Below, in pieces: positions 59,807-64,000 of a stretch of 64,000 bases of DNA. Position 1 is the first letter of the stretch. Each line of letters opens with the position of its first letter. The notes under the pieces were generated by a model. The model was not told the DNA's origin, made no database searches, and worked only from the letters and a program-made list of their open reading frames with translations. A program made the position numbers and the translations under genes. Source of the stretch: an uncultured Acetatifactor sp. (GTDB lineage Bacteria > Bacillota > Clostridia > Lachnospirales > Lachnospiraceae); the NCBI GenBank assembly GCA_910580225.1, contig CAJTXE010000016.1, forward strand, positions 20,762-84,761, in the 5' to 3' direction.

Positions 59807-60718
59807 ATGGCAACAAGATCATCAAGAGGATTGGGAAAGGGACTGGAATCACTGATACCAAATGCAGTCGGAGAAGCTAAAATCAAAAGAGAGATAACTT
59901 CAGAACAGACAGAAAATAGCAGCGAGGATAAAGCGGCGGAAACCAGATTAAAAATCACCATGGTAGAGCCAAATAGAAAACAGCCCAGAAAAAATTTTGA
60001 TGAAGATTCCCTCCAGGAACTCTGCGATTCCATTAAACAGGTTGGAATGATCCAGCCTATTCTGGTTCAGAATAGAAATGATCATTATGAGATTATTGCA
60101 GGTGAACGTAGATGGCGTGCTGCAAAGATGGCTGGTCTGAAAGAAATTCCTGTTATTATACGTGACTATTCGGATCAGGAGATTATGGAAATTTCTCTCA
60201 TTGAAAATATTCAGAGAGAAGACTTAAATCCAATAGAAGAGGCACAGGCTTACAAACGTTTACTGACAGAATTTAACCTGAAGCAAGATGAAGTGGCAGA
60301 GAGAGTGTCAAAAAGCCGTGCAGCAGTGACAAATTGCATTCGTCTTTTAAAATTAACAGACAGAGTGCAGCAAATGGTTATTGATGAAATGATAAGTACT
60401 GGACATGCCCGTGCTCTTCTGGCCGTGGAAGATCCGGAGATACAATATACACTGGCACAGCAGATTTTTGATCAGAAGCTTAGCGTTCGGGATGTGGAGA
60501 GACTGGTAAAAAAGCTAAATGAACCTGAAAAAGAAAAAAAGAAAGCAGAAGATAAAACTTTGCAGGTCATTTATCAGGATATAGAAGACAGACTCAAGCA
60601 AAGACTAAGTACAAAGGTGACTGTCAGTTCCAAAGGGGAAGGTTCTGGTAAAATTGAGATCGAATTTTATAATCACGAAGATTTGGACAGACTGTTAGAT
60701 ATCATAGGAAATAATTGA
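59807..60718 (+). CDS. parB: chromosome partitioning protein ParB/Spo0J
   Basis: A 303-residue ParB: N-terminal RGLGKGLESLIP, then a CTPase/ParB-N domain (VEPNRKQPRKNFDEDSLQEL, IIAGERRWRAAKMAGL, ENIQREDLNPIEEAQAY), a helix-turn-helix (DEVAERVSKSRAAVTNCIRL) and a C-terminal dimerisation region. It binds the parS sites upstream, spreads as a CTP-dependent clamp and interacts with ParA and SMC. It is separated from parA by 115 bp. GGGAGGAAGAGGA precedes the ATG. Confidence 0.96.
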   Translation: MATRSSRGLGKGLESLIPNAVGEAKIKREITSEQTENSSEDKAAETRLKITMVEPNRKQPRKNFDEDSLQELCDSIKQVGMIQPILVQNRNDHYEIIAGERRWRAAKMAGLKEIPVIIRDYSDQEIMEISLIENIQREDLNPIEEAQAYKRLLTEFNLKQDEVAERVSKSRAAVTNCIRLLKLTDRVQQMVIDEMISTGHARALLAVEDPEIQYTLAQQIFDQKLSVRDVERLVKKLNEPEKEKKKAEDKTLQVIYQDIEDRLKQRLSTKVTVSSKGEGSGKIEIEFYNHEDLDRLLDIIGNN

Positions 60719-60743
60719 TTTATGAGTATACAAAAGGAGAAGT

Positions 60744-61265
60744 ATGGAGACACAGGTAAAGAGCGAATTCTTAAGCCAAATTGGACTCGATTCTTTTGAT
60801 ATAGGTTATGTGGTTGTAGGTTTACTTATTGTAACTGTTTTGATATTGATATTATTGATTATACAGATCAAAAGGACGGGAAAATTAAAGAGAAGACTGG
60901 ATAAGTTTCTTCTTGGAAAGGAAGGAAACAGTCTGGAAGAAGATATAAGGGAATTGTATGAAGATAATAAGTTTTTGAAAAACAGTACGGAAAAGAATAG
61001 AGACGATATTCGAACAATTTTTAAGAGAATGGAATCTGTATTTCAGAAAATGGGATTGGTAAAGTATGATGCATTTAATCAAATGGGTGGACAATTGAGC
61101 TATAGTCTGGTATTATTGGATGAAAATGATAATGGTTTCATTATCAATTCCGTTCACAGTACAGAAGGATGTTATTCTTATTCGAAGGAAATACGAAATG
61201 GCGAAAATAATATTTCATTAAGTGCAGAGGAAGCAGAAGCATTAGCTATAGCAAAGGGAAAATAG
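60744..61265 (+). CDS. DUF4446-family membrane protein
   Basis: A 173-residue protein: one N-terminal membrane segment (about 20-43, GYVVVGLLIVTVLILILLII), a charged coiled-coil region to about 100, and a C-terminal domain with GLVKYDAFNQMGGQLSYSLVLLDENDNGFI, the hallmark of DUF4446. The family is found next to parB in Clostridia; its function is unknown. It follows parB by 25 bp with AAAAGGAG before the ATG, so the three are probably co-transcribed, which suggests a link to the chromosome-segregation genes but does not prove it. Confidence 0.85.
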   Translation: METQVKSEFLSQIGLDSFDIGYVVVGLLIVTVLILILLIIQIKRTGKLKRRLDKFLLGKEGNSLEEDIRELYEDNKFLKNSTEKNRDDIRTIFKRMESVFQKMGLVKYDAFNQMGGQLSYSLVLLDENDNGFIINSVHSTEGCYSYSKEIRNGENNISLSAEEAEALAIAKGK

Positions 61266-61291
61266 AAAAAGAACGGCAGGAGGATATTTAT

Positions 61292-62572
61292 ATGATTGAT
61301 ATTAAATTTTTAAGAGAAAATCCAGATATTGTAAAGGAAAACATCCGGAAAAAATTCCAGGATCAAAAACTGGAACTGGTAGATGAAGTAATCGCACTGG
61401 ATGCAGAAAGCAGGAAAGCAAAACAAGAAGGAGATAACCTACGGGCATCTAAAAACAAAGTATCAAAAGAAATTGGTAGTTTGATGGCACAAGGGAAAAA
61501 GGAAGAAGCGGAACAGAAGAAAGCGGAGGTGGCCGCTAATGCCAAAAGACTGGCTGAATTGGAAGCTCTGGAACCACAGCTTCAGGAAAAAATAACAAAG
61601 ATAATGATGGTTATTCCAAATATCATTGATGATTCGGTTCCAATTGGAAAAGATGATACAGAAAATGTGGAATTGCAAAAATTTGGAGAACCGATATTTC
61701 CTGAATTTGAAGTACCCTATCATGCTGATATTTTGAACAGTATCAATGGATTAGATAAGGATGCGGCAGGGCGCACCAGTGGAAATGGTTTTTATTATCT
61801 GATGGGAGATGCTGCCAGAATCCATTCTGCCATGATCAGCTATGCCCGGGATTTTATGATTGATAAGGGTTTTACTTATTGTATTCCGCCTTTTATGATT
61901 CGAAGCAGCGTAGTAAACGGTGTTATGAGTTTTGCAGAGATGGAAGCGATGATGTACAAAATAGAGGGAGAGGATCTGTTCCTGATCGGCACATCAGAGC
62001 ATTCCATGATAGGTAAATTTAAGGGGCAGATTGTCGAAGAGAGCAGTTTACCTGTGACTATGACTTCTTATTCTCCCTGCTTCAGAAAAGAAGTGGGTTC
62101 CCATGGAATTGAAGAGAGAGGAGTGTATCGTGTCCATCAGTTTGAAAAGCAGGAAATGGTAGTATTGTGCAAACCGCAAGAGTCGATGGACTGGTATCAT
62201 AAAATGTGGTCATATACAGTAGAATTCTTCCGCAGCCTTGACATTCCGGTTCGTACTTTGGAATGTTGTAGCGGCGACTTGGCTGATTTAAAGGTGAAGT
62301 CCTGTGATATAGAGGCTTGGAGTCCCAGACAAAAGAAGTATTTTGAAGTAGGTTCCTGTTCAACCCTGGGAGATGCACAGGCGAGACGTCTTGGTATCCG
62401 GACCAGAGGAGAAAATGGTACTTACTTTGTGCATACATTAAATAATACAGTATTAGCCAGCCCCAGAGGATTGATAGCATTTTTGGAAAACAATGTAAAC
62501 GAAGATGGCAGCATCAATATTCCTGAAGTTCTTCGGCCTTATATGGGGGGGAAAGAAAAAATCATACCTTAA
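61292..62572 (+). CDS. serS: seryl-tRNA synthetase
   Basis: A 426-residue class II synthetase: the N-terminal long helical arm (residues of about 28-105) that grips tRNA-Ser, then motif 2 (SYSPCFRKEVGSHGIEERGVYRVHQF, of which FRKE is the core) and motif 3 (GTYFVHTLNNTVLASPRGLIAFLEN with the conserved Arg). It charges tRNA-Ser and is also used for tRNA-Sec in organisms that have it. Only 26 bp separate it from the DUF4446 gene, so there is no room for a T-box leader. Confidence 0.97.
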   Translation: MIDIKFLRENPDIVKENIRKKFQDQKLELVDEVIALDAESRKAKQEGDNLRASKNKVSKEIGSLMAQGKKEEAEQKKAEVAANAKRLAELEALEPQLQEKITKIMMVIPNIIDDSVPIGKDDTENVELQKFGEPIFPEFEVPYHADILNSINGLDKDAAGRTSGNGFYYLMGDAARIHSAMISYARDFMIDKGFTYCIPPFMIRSSVVNGVMSFAEMEAMMYKIEGEDLFLIGTSEHSMIGKFKGQIVEESSLPVTMTSYSPCFRKEVGSHGIEERGVYRVHQFEKQEMVVLCKPQESMDWYHKMWSYTVEFFRSLDIPVRTLECCSGDLADLKVKSCDIEAWSPRQKKYFEVGSCSTLGDAQARRLGIRTRGENGTYFVHTLNNTVLASPRGLIAFLENNVNEDGSINIPEVLRPYMGGKEKIIP

Positions 62573-62602
62573 CTTATTCAAAGGATATTGAAGGGAAAGT
62601 AG

Positions 62603-63532
62603 GTGAAATTTTTGCATAAATTTATGCGTGCGATTGGATTCAGTACATTAGAAAACCGTAAAAAGCTCCAGGAACTTTTAACAGAAGTAGTAATTCATTC
62701 TGACCGACGTAGTATTACCAAAAATCAGGAGAATGTCATATTAGGTGAATTTTGCAAAGATTTTGCTAAAGGTATGGGAATTGCTGTTTGTGGTGAAATA
62801 GATGATGAAGAGCGATTTACTTATGAATATTATTATCCATATCTGGAAGGAAGCGGTATTACGTCTTATGAGGATGTGACTGTAGAGAGACACGCAGAGA
62901 AAGAGTCTTATGCCGGCGTATGTGATGATATGAAAGTTGGTATTTCGTTAATATTCTATTTAAAAAATAAAATGCCATATGTAATGGCACAGACTGAAGA
63001 TAAATTGCCGATTAAAGGGACAACGCTGACGCTTTCAGCGTTGTCTGTGAGTGGTATGATCATTCTTCCAATTCAGAAAGATGCACAGCAGCAGCAGCGT
63101 GTAAAGCAGGATTCTGCTGCTAGAAATTCTCTTATGGCCGCTGCCAGGAAGGGAGACGAAGATGCGATTGAGACATTGACCTTGGAAGATATGGACATGT
63201 ACACGACTATATCCCGGCGGATTCAGAAAGAAGATGTTTTTAGTCTCGTAGATACTTATTTTATGCCTTACGGAGTGGAGTGTGATCAGTATTCTGTACT
63301 GGGTGAAATCATAGAAATAAATATGACTACAAACTATGTGACAGAAGAAAAAATATATATTTTAAAAATTTGCACGAATGAGTTGACATTTGACGTCTCA
63401 ATTAATATAATAGACTTATATGGTGAGCCGCAAGTTGGAAGGCGATTTAAAGGAATCATTTGGTTGCAGGGAAGTATTAATTTCCCGGAAGGTGCTTCCA
63501 AAGGAGACAGTACACATAGTCTTTCAGAATAA
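62603..63532 (+). CDS. DUF3881-family protein
   Basis: A 309-residue soluble protein beginning MKFLHKFMRAIGFSTLENRK, with KMPYVMAQTEDKLPIKGTTLTLSALSVSG mid-protein (given here only as an orienting feature: KMPYVM at about 130 and TLTLSALSVSG at about 150) and an acidic central region. I recognise it as DUF3881, a family largely limited to Lachnospiraceae and relatives and often near serS. No catalytic motif is visible. It follows serS by 30 bp and ends before the tRNA region. Confidence 0.75.
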   Translation: MKFLHKFMRAIGFSTLENRKKLQELLTEVVIHSDRRSITKNQENVILGEFCKDFAKGMGIAVCGEIDDEERFTYEYYYPYLEGSGITSYEDVTVERHAEKESYAGVCDDMKVGISLIFYLKNKMPYVMAQTEDKLPIKGTTLTLSALSVSGMIILPIQKDAQQQQRVKQDSAARNSLMAAARKGDEDAIETLTLEDMDMYTTISRRIQKEDVFSLVDTYFMPYGVECDQYSVLGEIIEINMTTNYVTEEKIYILKICTNELTFDVSINIIDLYGEPQVGRRFKGIIWLQGSINFPEGASKGDSTHSLSE

Positions 63533-63608
63533 TATGATTGATATCTAAGTATCTGGCAGAATATTTTGTATTTTTGAAAATAGGCTGATTTATTTTATAG
63601 GATACAAC

Positions 63609-63725
63609 AGAATAGTGTGACCGCCTTTCTGTCAAGTATTTGGTTAATTTAGTAATAAGTTTCTGCAGCATAGAAGGATAGAGTGACTGCCTCCTAAGTG
63701 GTAGGTGTTCGATTGCCGGAGCAAC
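63609..63725 (+). pseudogene. decayed tRNA-Arg(CCT)-like remnants
   Basis: At 63675-63725 the sequence GGATAGAGTGACTGCCTCCT followed by AAG-GGTAGG and TTCGATT matches the D-arm end, anticodon arm (CCT) and T loop of a tRNA-Arg, but the 5' acceptor strand is missing and the variable/T-stem region has a gap. A weaker echo (AGAATAGTGTGACCGCC) starts at 63609. Neither can fold as a full tRNA. Confidence 0.5.
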
Positions 63726-63753
63726 GTAAAATCAACAATTTAATAGCTGAATG

Positions 63754-63775
63754 ACTTGCGTATTAGCAAGTTTTT
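63754..63775 (+). terminator. small hairpin with T tract before the tRNA fragments
   Basis: ACTTGC (63754-63759) and GCAAGT (63766-63771) form a 6-bp stem followed by TTTTT, downstream of the decayed tRNA and before the next fragment. Confidence 0.5.
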
Positions 63776-63782
63776 CATACAA

Positions 63783-63821
63783 GTCCTCGTAGCTCAGTTG
63801 GATAGAGCACACGCCTCCTAA
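63783..63821 (+). pseudogene. 5' half of a tRNA-Arg(CCT) gene
   Basis: These 39 bases, from the acceptor strand through the anticodon CCT, match the intact gene at 63885-63923 with a single T/C difference. The sequence then changes abruptly at the anticodon loop to unrelated bases. The copy is broken exactly where several tRNA-targeting integrases cut. Confidence 0.75.
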
Positions 63822-63884
63822 TATTCAGGTCATCCAAGTCCGTGGAGGTAAAAAAGCTCTTTTCATAAACTTCATATTGTTCGA

Positions 63885-63958
63885 GTCCTCGTAGCTCAGC
63901 TGGATAGAGCACACGCCTCCTAAGCGTGGGGTCGGAAGTTCAAATCTTCTCGGGGACG
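63885..63958 (+). tRNA. tRNA-Arg (anticodon CCT)
   Basis: A full 74-nt cloverleaf: acceptor arms GTCCTCG/CGGGGAC (one G-U), D arm GCTC/GAGC, anticodon stem CACGC/GCGTG around CTCCTAA (anticodon CCT, reading AGG), T arm GGAAG/CTTCT with loop TTCAAAT, discriminator G. The 3' CCA is not encoded. A terminator follows directly. Confidence 0.93.
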
Positions 63959-63962
63959 CTGG

Positions 63963-63995
63963 AATGCCGTAACTTCAAGGGTTGCGGCATTTTTG
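63963..63995 (+). terminator. terminator after tRNA-Arg
   Basis: ATGCCGTAAC and GGTTGCGGCAT form a near-perfect stem (one T-G or bulged position) followed by TTTTT, a few bases after the tRNA. Confidence 0.85.
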
Positions 63996-64000
63996 TTCCT

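Noticed and set aside
61266..61291. T-box leader before serS
   Set aside because: Only 26 bp separate serS from the preceding gene, with no room for the leader.
1..64000. CRISPR arrays, insertion sequences, prophage genes
   Set aside because: I saw no regularly spaced repeats, transposase or phage proteins. The only mobile-element hint is the set of broken tRNA copies at the right end.

Overview
The window is the replication-origin region of a Gram-positive anaerobe, most likely a member of the Lachnospiraceae (Clostridia). The evidence is the gene order rpmH-rnpA-yidD-yidC-jag and mnmE-mnmG on one side of oriC and dnaA-dnaN-yaaA-recF-gyrB-gyrA on the other, the small Clostridia-type families DUF4446 and DUF3881 flanking serS, B. 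subtilis-type parS sites, strong AGGAGG ribosome binding sites, and carbohydrate ABC importers with no dedicated ATPase. The genus cannot be fixed from the sequence alone. Genes left of about 34.3 kb run mostly on the minus strand and genes to the right mostly on the plus strand, as expected for leading-strand transcription away from an origin at about 34.4-34.6 kb.

Left arm, 1-23.7 kb: a glycan-use region. A GH130 mannoside phosphorylase runs off the left edge. Next comes a long minus-strand operon (14.4 to 1.2 kb) encoding two solute-binding proteins, two complete permease pairs, a membrane beta-propeller/Yip1 protein and a DUF5696 lipoprotein. A CBM9-like protein and a sulfatase lie on the plus strand. 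A second minus-strand operon encodes a GH20 hexosaminidase, a GH18 enzyme and a transglutaminase-fold protein. The GH38 alpha-mannosidase and GH2 beta-galactosidase on the right arm (44.1-50.5 kb) fit the same theme. None of these enzymes has a visible signal peptide. This suggests uptake of intact oligosaccharides, plausibly complex or sulfated N-glycans or glycopeptides, and breakdown in the cytoplasm with GH130 phosphorolysis as the last core step. The substrate is inferred.

23.7-26.5 kb: a LuxR-type regulator whose receiver has lost its phospho-acceptor Asp, next to a coiled-coil protein that looks like a sensor kinase reduced to a remnant of its dimerisation domain, next to an intact membrane diguanylate cyclase. 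26.5-34.2 kb: rsmG, a small alarmone synthetase, mnmG, mnmE, jag, yidC, yidD, rnpA, rpmH. 34.2-36.3 kb: oriC with DnaA boxes on both sides of dnaA. 36.3-43.9 kb: dnaN, yaaA, recF, gyrB (with an unusual acidic insertion of about 95 residues), gyrA.

50.6-58.2 kb: a YitT-family membrane protein, then a D-proline reductase locus (proline racemase; LysR regulator; PrdC, PrdA, a small associated protein, PrdB). PrdB, and probably PrdC, carry Cys where the known enzymes carry selenocysteine, so this looks like a selenium-independent proline reductase. 58.2-63.5 kb: two perfect parS sites, parA, parB, a DUF4446 gene, serS and a DUF3881 gene. The window ends with an intact tRNA-Arg(CCT) preceded by decayed partial copies of the same gene.
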